NCBI GenBank assembly: GCA_937995735.1
Contig: CALKIZ010000001.1
Span: 1 to 56,935 of the forward strand
DNA length: 56,935 bases
Direction of reading: 5' to 3'
Source: an uncultured Neomegalonema sp.
Lineage (GTDB): Bacteria > Pseudomonadota > Alphaproteobacteria > Rhodobacterales > Rhodobacteraceae
How positions within the stretch are numbered: position 1 is the stretch's first letter; every line of letters begins with the position of its first letter. This document shows, piece after piece, positions 44,128 through 52,403 of the stretch. A program made the position numbers and the translations under genes. The notes below the pieces were generated by a model. It was given only the letters and a program-made list of their open reading frames with translations, did no database searches and was not told where the DNA came from.

Positions 44128-44916
44128 TCACCATCGGAATCCGTCGCCAAGATAAACCCGGCGGACATCCTCGTCGCCCACAATCTCGTCCGGCGTCCCT
44201 TCTTTCAGGACCTGACCATCGTGTAGAATATAGGCTCTGTCGATAATACTTAGTGTTTCCCGAACATTGTGATCTGTGATCAGCACGCCAATACCACGTG
44301 TTTTCAGGTGTGACACAAGTGCTCTGATGTCGTTCACCGCAATCGGATCGACGCCTGCAAATGGTTCGTCGAGTAGAATAAATGCCGGCTTTGTTGCCAA
44401 AGCGCGCGCGATTTCGACCCGACGTCTTTCTCCACCCGATAGCGCCACTGAAGGCGTCCGGCGAAGATGTGTTATCGAAAACTCGCCCAGCAAACTGTCC
44501 AGTTTGGCTTCGCGTTTGCGTCTGACGGGTTCCACCAGCTCCAATACGGCCCGGATATTTTCTTCCACTGTCAACCCGCGAAAAATCGAGGCTTCTTGCG
44601 GAAGGTATCCCATGCCCAGACTCGCACGGCGATGCATTGGCAGCGAGGTCACATCCGCTCCGTCCAATGATATCGTCCCGTAATCCACGGGGATAAGCCC
44701 CATTATCATATAAAAGCATGTCGTCTTTCCCGCACCGTTAGGGCCGAGCAAGCCAACGACTTCCCCCCGGTTCAGCTCTACACTGACCCCTCGCACGACC
44801 GGACGGCTTTTGTAACTTTTGCCGATCCGATCAACCACGAGTCCCGCGTTATCTGATGCCACCCTCAAAGTCGGTTTGCCATCAGTTTTACGCCGTAGGG
44901 GAGTTGTCGTCGTCAT
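44128..44916 (-). CDS. lptB: LPS export ABC transporter ATP-binding protein
   Basis: A 262-residue ATPase that powers LPS extraction by LptBFG. Walker A is GPNGAGKTT, the signature is LSGGERRR, Walker B is [13 protein letters not shown], and the switch histidine is in TDHNVRE. The [17 protein letters not shown] segment is specific to LptB. The first 25 residues are an extension seen in some alphaproteobacteria. lptF and lptG are elsewhere. It follows lptA by 58 bases. Confidence 0.95.
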   Translation of the reverse strand: MTTTTPLRRKTDGKPTLRVASDNAGLVVDRIGKSYKSRPVVRGVSVELNRGEVVGLLGPNGAGKTTCFYMIMGLIPVDYGTISLDGADVTSLPMHRRASLGMGYLPQEASIFRGLTVEENIRAVLELVEPVRRKREAKLDSLLGEFSITHLRRTPSVALSGGERRRVEIARALATKPAFILLDEPFAGVDPIAVNDIRALVSHLKTRGIGVLITDHNVRETLSIIDRAYILHDGQVLKEGTPDEIVGDEDVRRVYLGDGFRW

Positions 44917-44974
44917 GTCCCACCGCCAGTATAGGAGAAATGACCTTTAGATGGTGTGAACTGATACATATTGA

Positions 44975-45532
44975 TTAGTTTTGACATCCTTTACCCGGGT
45001 TAAGAATCACTTCAACTCTTCCAGTACCTGATCCTGTGGTTCTGCCCTGCATCTGAGCGAGTCCGGTATTGAGGTTAATGGAAAGTGATGTTCCGCCAAT
45101 CACGTTGCTGCAATCGCCTTTACCTTGGGTCAAAGTCACAATATCTCCCATCGTAATATTGCCCGTCGCAACGTCATAATCGGCCCAATTGCCTGAAGCT
45201 GTGCTGTCAGTTCCCGAAATAAAGACATCGCCTTCCGCGCGAACCCGTTGTATCGCACCCGCCTCGGAGTCATCTTGAGAGTCGGGGTCATAGGTCACAG
45301 TAAGACGCTGTGCTTGCATCCGAACATCGCCTTGCCTGGCATCAACAGTCCCGGTAAACACAGCCACCTGGTCTGTTTGGCGCACTTCTAGCGTATCTGC
45401 TGATACCTGTATAGGTTGTGTCGAGTCATGTTTAAATCCGCCCGGCACACCAGCGGTCTGCGCAAAAGCACTAATGGAGATGCCGACGATAGCGGTGGCG
45501 GCCAGTGCGGTTGCGGTGCGGATTAAATTCAT
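44975..45532 (-). CDS. lptA: LPS transport periplasmic protein LptA
   Basis: A 185-residue exported protein of the OstA/LptA beta-jellyroll family that bridges LPS across the periplasm. The signal peptide ends in ISAFA before QTAG. The repeating strands show PIQVSADTLEVRQTDQVAVFTG and MQAQRLTVTYD. ATG 45532 is used because it gives a proper signal peptide with AGGA upstream; TTG 45541 is three codons earlier. It is 11 bases after lptC. Confidence 0.9.
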   Translation of the reverse strand: MNLIRTATALAATAIVGISISAFAQTAGVPGGFKHDSTQPIQVSADTLEVRQTDQVAVFTGTVDARQGDVRMQAQRLTVTYDPDSQDDSEAGAIQRVRAEGDVFISGTDSTASGNWADYDVATGNITMGDIVTLTQGKGDCSNVIGGTSLSINLNTGLAQMQGRTTGSGTGRVEVILNPGKGCQN

Positions 45533-45543
45533 TTTCAGCAATC

Positions 45544-46170
45544 CTATTTTGGTAGTGTGGAGGCGTCTTTTACGTTGTTCGGTTCAATTGTCACTTCGAC
45601 GTTTCCGGTAAATTTAACTATTCGGTCTTCCGCGTCCAGCGCTTCCAGTAAATCGGCGCGAATTGATCCTGCCGGCCCTGTTGCTGAGACGGCTCCGTCG
45701 GTTAACAATGTACGAGCTTCAGCGTCGATTGTCGCTGCGCCTGTATCTAACTGATATCCATCTGAGGTTGTTACGGCTACACCATTCTCGATGCGTAGCC
45801 TTTTGATCTGTGGAAAAAATGAACCGTCGGTTGCTAAGATTGTTGCTATTCTTTCATCCTTAAGCGTCATTGTTGCCTCGATGCCTTTTAGAATAACGCG
45901 ATTGGGTTTTGGCGAGTCAGGTAACGCCCAATCTGCTGTCACAGTATAAGGCTCTCCATTCGGCGTTCTTCCGGTGAAGCTGGGTTGCAACATCCGTAGC
46001 CCATCTTGCACCGCTGCTTCATCCTCCTTTTCGATCACGACCGGCTCTGTATTTCGTCCGGACGACTGTGCGAATACGAGAAGAAAAGGTAGAAAAGCGG
46101 CGACTCCAAGGGCAAACGTTAACCATATGGTCTTACGTGGCTTTCCGGTCTTTTTTGGTGGCGCATTCAC
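45544..46170 (-). CDS. lptC: LPS export protein LptC
   Basis: A 208-residue protein with one N-terminal membrane helix (TIWLTFALGVAAFLPFLLVFA) and a periplasmic beta-jellyroll (MLQPSFTGRTPNGEPYTVTADWA). It hands LPS from LptBFG to LptA. The GTG at 46170 was chosen because it overlaps the kdsD stop as GTGA and has GAGGGCGGG upstream; an in-frame TTG at 46191 is less likely. Confidence 0.88.
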   Translation of the reverse strand: MNAPPKKTGKPRKTIWLTFALGVAAFLPFLLVFAQSSGRNTEPVVIEKEDEAAVQDGLRMLQPSFTGRTPNGEPYTVTADWALPDSPKPNRVILKGIEATMTLKDERIATILATDGSFFPQIKRLRIENGVAVTTSDGYQLDTGAATIDAEARTLLTDGAVSATGPAGSIRADLLEALDAEDRIVKFTGNVEVTIEPNNVKDASTLPK

Positions 46171-47132
46171 GATACACCCGCCCTCAGGCAATCATGTATA
46201 TGAATGGCTCCGATGGGCTTTTTGTTCTCCGTGACGAATAACATCGTAATTTTATGGATATTCATGAAGTCGACAGCTTCCTGCAATCTTGCATCTGTCG
46301 ATATTGTTTTCGGCGCGGTTGTCATGATATCGCGTGCACGCTTTTCACTAAGGCCCTCGATATTGCGGCTGACGTCACCATCAGAAATAACGCCAATCAG
46401 CGCGTTGTCTTCTACCACGCCCGCAACGCCGAGGGCGTATTTGCCGATTGTCAGCAAAACATCGACCATTGGCGTGTCAGGAGTTACGATTGGCAACGCC
46501 CCGGTTGGGCGCATAAGTGCAGAAATCTTTTGCAACTTAGCGCCAAGAGTGCCGCCGGGGTGCAGCATTTTATAATGTTCGGGGCGAAAATCACGCCGTT
46601 CCATCAGTGCCACGGCCAGTGCATCCCCGAGCGCGAGCGTCATCGTCGTCGATGTGGTTGGGGCCAACCCCATCGGGCAGGCTTCCGGGGCAGGGGGCAG
46701 ACATAGACCAGCGTTCGCCGCCTTCATTAATGTGCTACCGGGCTTCGAAGCGATGGCAATCATCGGGATGTGGTTGCGGGAAGTATAGTCGATGAGACTC
46801 ATTAATTCCGGCGTTTCACCTGAATTAGACAACATCAATGCGACGTCATCTTTTGTAACCATCCCTAAGTCACCATGACTGGCCTCTGCCGGATGGACAA
46901 AATGTGCAGGCGTGCCGGTCGATGCGAGTGTTGCAGCGATTTTTCTGGCGACATGTCCGCTTTTCCCCATGCCGGAGACAATGACGCGGCCTTTTGCAGC
47001 GAGAAGTATGTCAACAGCTTGCACAAATGTTTCGTCTAAGCTGTCCGCCATAGCGACAAGGCTATCAGCCTCGATTTTCAGAACCCGGCGGGCGCTGTTG
47101 AGGATCTCATCTATGTGCGTCGGCATATCCAT
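46167..47132 (-). CDS. kdsD: Arabinose-5-phosphate isomerase
   Basis: Makes D-arabinose 5-phosphate for Kdo synthesis. The 321-residue protein has an N-terminal SIS domain (SGMGKSGHVARKIAATLASTGTPAHFVHPAEASHGDLGM) and two C-terminal CBS domains (about 200-320). The catalytic histidine of the family is in ASHGDLG or near MLHPGG. It overlaps lptC by four bases and follows rnd; this gene order places it in LPS core synthesis rather than capsule synthesis. Confidence 0.94.
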   Translation of the reverse strand: MDMPTHIDEILNSARRVLKIEADSLVAMADSLDETFVQAVDILLAAKGRVIVSGMGKSGHVARKIAATLASTGTPAHFVHPAEASHGDLGMVTKDDVALMLSNSGETPELMSLIDYTSRNHIPMIAIASKPGSTLMKAANAGLCLPPAPEACPMGLAPTTSTTMTLALGDALAVALMERRDFRPEHYKMLHPGGTLGAKLQKISALMRPTGALPIVTPDTPMVDVLLTIGKYALGVAGVVEDNALIGVISDGDVSRNIEGLSEKRARDIMTTAPKTISTDARLQEAVDFMNIHKITMLFVTENKKPIGAIHIHDCLRAGVS

Positions 47133-47213
47133 TCCAGCTTCCTAGGCAGCTATCACGGCGAACAAAAGGCCGAAGGGCACAGTTCACGAAGCCTTGCAAT
47201 CGAAGATTATTTT

Positions 47214-47825
47214 CTAGTGATCAAAGATATCAACTTCAGGCCAGCCGTTCAGGTCAAGGATTGCCCGGGTCGGGAGAAACTGGAAACACGCTTCAGCCAT
47301 CTGCATCCGTCCCTCGCGGACCATCCGTTGGTCGAGTTCCGAGCGGAGTTTGTGCAGATACAGGACATCGCTTGCGGCGTATTCTTGTTGTTCAGGGGTC
47401 AGTGTTTCAGCACCCCAGTCCGAGCTTTGTTGCTGTTTCGAAATGTCAATATTCAGCAACTCGTTACAGATCGCTTTCAGGCCATGTCGATCCGTATAGG
47501 TTCTGCATAATTTTGAAGCGATTTTGGTGCAATAAACCGGAAAGGCCGCGATTCCGAGATTGCGCGCCAAAACAGCGATGTCAAAACGCCCGAAGTGAAA
47601 CAGCTTCAACGTGTCCTGGTTGCTCAGAAGAGCTTTCAGGTTTGGGGCCTCTATCGGTCCCGGTGCGAATTTTACTAAATGCGCATTTCCATCCCCGCTG
47701 CTCAGTTGAGCGAGGCAGAGCCTGTCTCTGTGCGGATTTAATCCCATTGTCTCGGTATCTATTGCGACCACATTTCCGAGATCGAGGCCGTCAGGCAAGT
47801 CGCCATGATATAAATGAATCGCCAA
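47214..47825 (-). CDS. rnd: Ribonuclease D-like 3'-5' exonuclease
   Basis: A 203-residue exonuclease domain without the HRDC domains of long RNase D, the short form common in alphaproteobacteria. The DEDDy residues are seen in AIDTETMGL, HFGRFDI and YAASDVLYL. I chose TTG 47825: GGGAG is six bases upstream and the protein then begins with the family's IHLYHGDLPDG. The frame is open to 47909. It is the first gene of the kdsD-lpt-rpoN cluster. Confidence 0.88.
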   Translation of the reverse strand: MAIHLYHGDLPDGLDLGNVVAIDTETMGLNPHRDRLCLAQLSSGDGNAHLVKFAPGPIEAPNLKALLSNQDTLKLFHFGRFDIAVLARNLGIAAFPVYCTKIASKLCRTYTDRHGLKAICNELLNIDISKQQQSSDWGAETLTPEQQEYAASDVLYLHKLRSELDQRMVREGRMQMAEACFQFLPTRAILDLNGWPEVDIFDH

Positions 47826-48056
47826 AATTTTCTCCCGAGCACCCCAAGCAGTCCGAAAAACCATCTTCCCCAATATACGCTGCATAGGCTGAGCGTGCAG
47901 AGGGGTCAAGATTACGAAAATATTTCATTGCTTTGTACGTGTTTCCGAAATCTCAAGAGTTTAGCGTCATAATCACGATCACGTTAGTTTCGCCGGTTGC
48001 TGGTCATTTTTTCAGCGCTAACGGTCGGCAGTTGAAAAATTTAGAGGCAAAATACT

Positions 48057-48851
48057 ATGGTCAAAAATAAGGCTTTCGCCGCAGTCACGGCTTTTGTTTC
48101 TGCAATTACATATAGCAGTATCGCAATCGCTACCACCTTCCAGACTGATTACAACAATCGCGGCATTTGGAGCTCGTTTGATACTGAAAACGATATTTAT
48201 TCGCTGAGGTTTCGTTCCGACCTTGGTAAAGACGGATTTTATCTTGTTGTGACGAATGGTGACAACCCTAAGGGTGACGGCGACAATTATGCGATCCTTT
48301 ATGGTGATCGCGACTCCAATCGAATTACTGCATATACGTATGACGGCGATAACAACGCCGAAAGCTTTCAGTCCGGTACTTTGCTCGGTACGTTTGAAAA
48401 CGCTTTTGTCGATATAGGCCCGCACTCGCGTCACGGCTATGATCAGACTGGATTTAATTTAGATGTTTCGGATATCAACAGTGCTTTTGGCGGTGATTGG
48501 AAAGGTATTATCCAAGGCCCTGAAACCGGAATATGGTTTCACCAAACGTCGGATTCCGAATTTACGTATGGCGCGGACGGATCAATTGTCGATTACGCAT
48601 TCTCTGACACATTGTATTTTGATCGCGGAAACGACGATAGTTTTATTCGTGCCCCGGCGAATTGCACTGCGAATTCCGGTAGCACATCCAGCCGTTGCTC
48701 ACCGACCAGCTTTATAGCCAATAACAATGTTTTCGGCGATTCTACGGGCGGTGGATCTGGTGGTGGTTCAGTTCCGGCACCTGGCGGTTTAGCGATTGTG
48801 TTAATAGGTCTATTAGGACTTGGCCGTATGCGCAGCCGGAGCAAAGCCTAA
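48057..48851 (+). CDS. Secreted protein with PEP-CTERM-type sorting signal
   Basis: A 264-residue exported protein. It has a signal peptide (AAVTAFVSAITYSSIAIA), a beta-rich, aspartate- and asparagine-rich middle part, then a Gly/Ser linker (TGGGSGGGS). The C terminus is VPAPGGLAIVLIGLLGLG followed by an Arg-rich tail: the layout of PEP-CTERM proteins handled by an exosortase. No exosortase gene is in the window. The middle domain is unknown to me. It is single, with AGAGG before the ATG and a strong terminator after the stop. Confidence 0.75.
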   Translation: MVKNKAFAAVTAFVSAITYSSIAIATTFQTDYNNRGIWSSFDTENDIYSLRFRSDLGKDGFYLVVTNGDNPKGDGDNYAILYGDRDSNRITAYTYDGDNNAESFQSGTLLGTFENAFVDIGPHSRHGYDQTGFNLDVSDINSAFGGDWKGIIQGPETGIWFHQTSDSEFTYGADGSIVDYAFSDTLYFDRGNDDSFIRAPANCTANSGSTSSRCSPTSFIANNNVFGDSTGGGSGGGSVPAPGGLAIVLIGLLGLGRMRSRSKA

Positions 48852-48879
48852 TCTTAATTTGAAAAAATTAGTGATATTT

Positions 48880-48909
48880 ACGGCCTGAGCGAAAGTTCAG
48901 GCCGTTTTG
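48880..48909 (+). terminator. Rho-independent terminator after the PEP-CTERM gene
   Basis: ACGGCCTGA (48880-48888) pairs perfectly with TCAGGCCGT (48897-48905) over eight bases, followed by TTTTG. Confidence 0.85.
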
Positions 48910-49101
48910 AATCCCGATGCTGAAAATATTGCGCAAAAAGAATTAGGAAAGCATCATGTAAACACCGGCGTGTTTTAACCTGGCTGTCGTGTTCCAGTTT
49001 TATGGCATAACCAGTTTCCCCGCTTAAAAATGCCTGTTGCGGCGTTGCAATTTAAAGCGTGAAATGCATTACAGTTTGCATCTGTTTTAACGGGGTTCAA
49101 A

Positions 49102-50133
49102 ATGAAGCGTAGAAGCGTTTTTGCACTTATCGGAGCCGGAGCAATAGCCCTCGGGACGGCAATGCCCGCAGGTGCAGCTGATTTTAAATTTAATTTACAG
49201 AGCTTTTTGCCTGCACAATCAACAGTCCCATCAAAAATTATTGATGTTTGGGCAGATAAGATTGAAGCGGACTCGAAAGGGCGTATTGAAATTAAGCGCT
49301 TTGCATCAATGCAACTGGGCGGCAAGCCGCCTGAGTTGTTGGATCAGGTTCTTGATGGCGTTATTGATATTACGTGGAACGTGATCGGGTATACGCCGGG
49401 TCGTTTTCCTTCAACCGAAGTGTTTGAGCTGCCCTTCATCGTAAACGACGCGAAGGCGGCGTCGGGCGCGTTCTGGACCATGCTTGATGAAGATATTGCG
49501 AAGCGCGAGTTTTCTGATTTCAAGGTGCTAGGCGGCTGGGTCCATGGCCCTGGGGTGATCCACAGTAATAAAGAAGTCAAAAAGCCATCTGATTTCAACG
49601 GTATGAAAGTGCGCGGGGCATCGCGTCAGGTAAATGCATTGCTCAAGACCTTAGGTGCGACACCTGTTGGTATGCCGGTTCCCGCTGTGCCGGAAGCATT
49701 GTCCAAAGGCGTGATTGACGGCACGACGATACCTTGGGAAGTGACCAAGGCCCTAAAAGTACCTGAACTTGTGGAGAGCCATACAGAGTTTACCGGCCCC
49801 ATGTTGTACACGCTCACCTTCGTTCTTGCGATGAACAAAGATAAATATGATGAACTGCCTGAGGATTTGCAGAAGATCATCGACGAAAACTCGGGACTGA
49901 AATTCTCGATGTTTGCCGGTGAAACCCAACAGGCTTATGACGATCCGGCACGTGAGATTGCGCTGGATCGGGGCAATAAGATTGTGAGGCTTAGTGAAGA
50001 TGAATCGGCTGTCTGGGCTGATGCGGCTTCGCCCGTCTATGCTGAATGGCTGAAAGAGATGTCGGAAAAAGGCATCTATGGGGCCGCTTTGATTGACCGG
50101 GCCAAAGCACTGATGGGTGAAGTGAGTAAATAA
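49102..50133 (+). CDS. TRAP transporter substrate-binding protein (DctP family)
   Basis: A 343-residue periplasmic protein with a signal peptide ending PAGA-AD. The family arginine that binds the substrate carboxylate lies in MKVRGASRQVNALLKTLGATPVGMP. The wording VPEALSKGVIDGTTIPWE is typical of DctP proteins that bind organic acids. The ligand cannot be told. A hairpin separates it from the membrane subunits, which often keeps the binding protein in excess. Confidence 0.92.
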   Translation: MKRRSVFALIGAGAIALGTAMPAGAADFKFNLQSFLPAQSTVPSKIIDVWADKIEADSKGRIEIKRFASMQLGGKPPELLDQVLDGVIDITWNVIGYTPGRFPSTEVFELPFIVNDAKAASGAFWTMLDEDIAKREFSDFKVLGGWVHGPGVIHSNKEVKKPSDFNGMKVRGASRQVNALLKTLGATPVGMPVPAVPEALSKGVIDGTTIPWEVTKALKVPELVESHTEFTGPMLYTLTFVLAMNKDKYDELPEDLQKIIDENSGLKFSMFAGETQQAYDDPAREIALDRGNKIVRLSEDESAVWADAASPVYAEWLKEMSEKGIYGAALIDRAKALMGEVSK

Positions 50134-50147
50134 TCCAAGCGGGACGG

Positions 50148-50182
50148 AATAACCGCGCGGACATGATAATCGTGCGGTTATT
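50148..50182 (+). promoter_or_regulatory. Intercistronic hairpin between dctP and dctQ homologues
   Basis: AATAACCGC (50148-50156) and GCGGTTATT (50174-50182) pair perfectly around a 17-base loop. There is no T run, so it may stabilise the binding-protein mRNA or cause partial termination rather than a full stop. Confidence 0.55.
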
Positions 50183-50215
50183 TCACAGATTCTACCTTCC
50201 AAAAGGAAATGCAGA

Positions 50216-50797
50216 ATGCACCGGCTGATCGGGCGGCTCTCACGTTTGATGGCAGTTGCAGGCGGGCTGGTCTTGTGTCTTTTGATTTTGCTGACATGTG
50301 CCTCCGTTATCGGGCGGATGCTCAATACATTTTTACATGGCCGGGTTGAAGCCATCGCGCCTGAGTTCTCCGCTTGGGCGTTAGGGCTTGGTATTGGTCC
50401 CATCTATGGAGACTTTGAAATCGTAGAAGCAGGCGTTGCTTTTGCGATTTTTGCCTTTATGCCACTGTGCCAGTATTCAAACGGACATGCATTCGTAGAC
50501 ATTTTTACATCAAAACTTTCGGGGCGCGCGAACCGAATGCTGGCAATGATTATCGAGATCATTTTTGCGTCGGTTTTGATCCTTATCGCTGTGCAGTTGT
50601 TCGATGGGATGATCTCGAAACGGCGGTTCGGTGAAACGACATTCCTGTTACAATTTCCGGTGTGGTGGTCTTACGCAGCGAGCCTGTTCGCCGCCGTGGT
50701 CGCGGCTCTTGTCGGCGTTTACATGGCAGTTTTGCGGATGCGTGAATGTATAGCCGGTGAAAGTTTATGGGCCGAAGGTTCGGGGATTAGATCTTGA
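50216..50797 (+). CDS. TRAP transporter small permease (DctQ family)
   Basis: A 193-residue inner-membrane protein with four predicted helices. The first is GGLVLCLLILLTCASVIGRML, and FPVWWSYAASLFAAVVAALVG is the last. The position between dctP and dctM homologues defines it, as this family is poorly conserved. AAGGAAAT precedes the ATG by seven bases. The stop overlaps the large permease start (the shared TTGA). Confidence 0.88.
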   Translation: MHRLIGRLSRLMAVAGGLVLCLLILLTCASVIGRMLNTFLHGRVEAIAPEFSAWALGLGIGPIYGDFEIVEAGVAFAIFAFMPLCQYSNGHAFVDIFTSKLSGRANRMLAMIIEIIFASVLILIAVQLFDGMISKRRFGETTFLLQFPVWWSYAASLFAAVVAALVGVYMAVLRMRECIAGESLWAEGSGIRS

Positions 50798-52287
50798 ACG
50801 ATTTAACGATTGGTTTGCTGTCTTTTCCCGCACTTTTGGTTTTGATCTTTGTGCGGGTTCCGATTGGTTTGGCAATGTTTTTGGTCGGGCTGTTTGGAAT
50901 TTACCTTGTGACCGGCAGCTTTAATATTCCGATGGGACGGCTCAAGTCTGAGACTTTTTCGACCTTCTCAAGTTACTCCTTGTCGATTGTTCCGATGTTT
51001 TTGCTCATGGGACAATTCGCGATGCTTGGCGGTTTATCGACGGCTCTGTTCAAAGCTGCAGAGGGATTTTTGGGTCACCGTAGAGGCGGGGTCGCGATGG
51101 CGGCTATCGGAGCCTGTGCCGGTTTCGGCGCGATCTGTGGATCATCCCTTGCTACGGCAGCAACGATGGGCAAAGTGGCCCTGCCGGAGCTTCGCCGGTA
51201 CGGGTATGCCGGAGGGTTCTCTACAGCGACACTGGCAGCAGGAGGGACTCTGGGAATTTTAATCCCGCCCTCCGTTATCCTCGTGATCTACGCGATTATC
51301 ACCGAGCAAAATATTGCTAAACTATTTTTAGCAGCTTTCATTCCCGGTATTATGGCGGCGCTGGGATATGTTATCGCGATATCCATTTATGTTCGTCTCA
51401 ATCCCGGTAGCGCCGGTGTGCGGGAGGCTTTGCCGTATCGTGAGCGGTTTCGTTTGTTAATTGCGGTATGGCCTGTACTCGTCGTATTCGGTTTGGTCGT
51501 CGGCGGGATTTACGCCGGCTGGTTTACCCCCACAGAAGGCGCAGCGATTGGTGCGGCGGGAACCGGGTTGATAGCGTTTCTTCGGGGAGGGATAACGCGC
51601 GAGACTCTATTGGAGAGTTTCACGTCGACCGCCAATTCAACGGCGATGGTCTTTTTTATCATCCTTGGTGCCGGATTTTATAATGGCTTTTTAGCGCTGT
51701 CGAATGTGCCTCAGGAAATTTCTAATTTTGTCGTCTCGCAAGGGTTTAGCCCGTGGATGATCTTGGCGTTGATCCTAATTTTTTATCTCATCCTCGGCTG
51801 TGTCATGGACAGCCTGAGCATGATCTTGCTGACCATCCCGATCTTTTTCCCTGTCGTGTCATCGTTGGATTTCGGGTTGGTCGATTTGATCGCGATGCAA
51901 CACGAGGCGGCGCGCGCAGCATTGGAGACGGCGACAGACCTTGTGCCCGAAATGCGAAGTCGTATTGATGCGGCCTTAGCAGGCGGTGCAGAAATTACGC
52001 GCGACATGCAAAAGGCGCTTGATATTCGTGTCACGCAAGGGATAGCCGACCGGATCGCTCTTGAGCGTACCGCAATTTGGTTCGGTATCCTTGTGCTGAT
52101 CGTGGTTGAAGTGGGCTTGATCACGCCGCCCGTGGGGATGAATCTTTTTGTGATTAATGCAATGGACCGCGACACGCCGATGCTTGATACTTACAGGGCT
52201 GTGCTTTTCTTTGTTTGCTCTGATTTGCTACGGGTGGTCATTCTGGTTCTTTTTCCGGCCATTACGCTCTTCCTTATACCGTTTTAG
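50794..52287 (+). CDS. TRAP transporter large permease (DctM family)
   Basis: A 497-residue inner-membrane protein, the transport channel of the system. It has the conserved GACAGFGAICGSSLATAATMGKVALPE and LAAGGTLGILIPPS regions with the sodium-binding loops, and the end EVGLITPPVGMNLFVIN. Between IFFPVVSSLDFG and IWFGILVLIV it carries about 65 extra residues (about 356-425), polar and helical, where most DctM proteins have a short loop. It starts with TTG at 50794, overlapping dctQ. Confidence 0.92.
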   Translation: MNDLTIGLLSFPALLVLIFVRVPIGLAMFLVGLFGIYLVTGSFNIPMGRLKSETFSTFSSYSLSIVPMFLLMGQFAMLGGLSTALFKAAEGFLGHRRGGVAMAAIGACAGFGAICGSSLATAATMGKVALPELRRYGYAGGFSTATLAAGGTLGILIPPSVILVIYAIITEQNIAKLFLAAFIPGIMAALGYVIAISIYVRLNPGSAGVREALPYRERFRLLIAVWPVLVVFGLVVGGIYAGWFTPTEGAAIGAAGTGLIAFLRGGITRETLLESFTSTANSTAMVFFIILGAGFYNGFLALSNVPQEISNFVVSQGFSPWMILALILIFYLILGCVMDSLSMILLTIPIFFPVVSSLDFGLVDLIAMQHEAARAALETATDLVPEMRSRIDAALAGGAEITRDMQKALDIRVTQGIADRIALERTAIWFGILVLIVVEVGLITPPVGMNLFVINAMDRDTPMLDTYRAVLFFVCSDLLRVVILVLFPAITLFLIPF

Positions 52288-52403
52288 GGCGTGTTGCGGA
52301 TTATGTGTTTCAAGTGTTCGTACCAAGCGCAGCATGAAACCGGACATTCAATGATATATGTGAAAACCAATGCGCTGTACCGATCAATCAATCGGAGCTT
52401 TGC

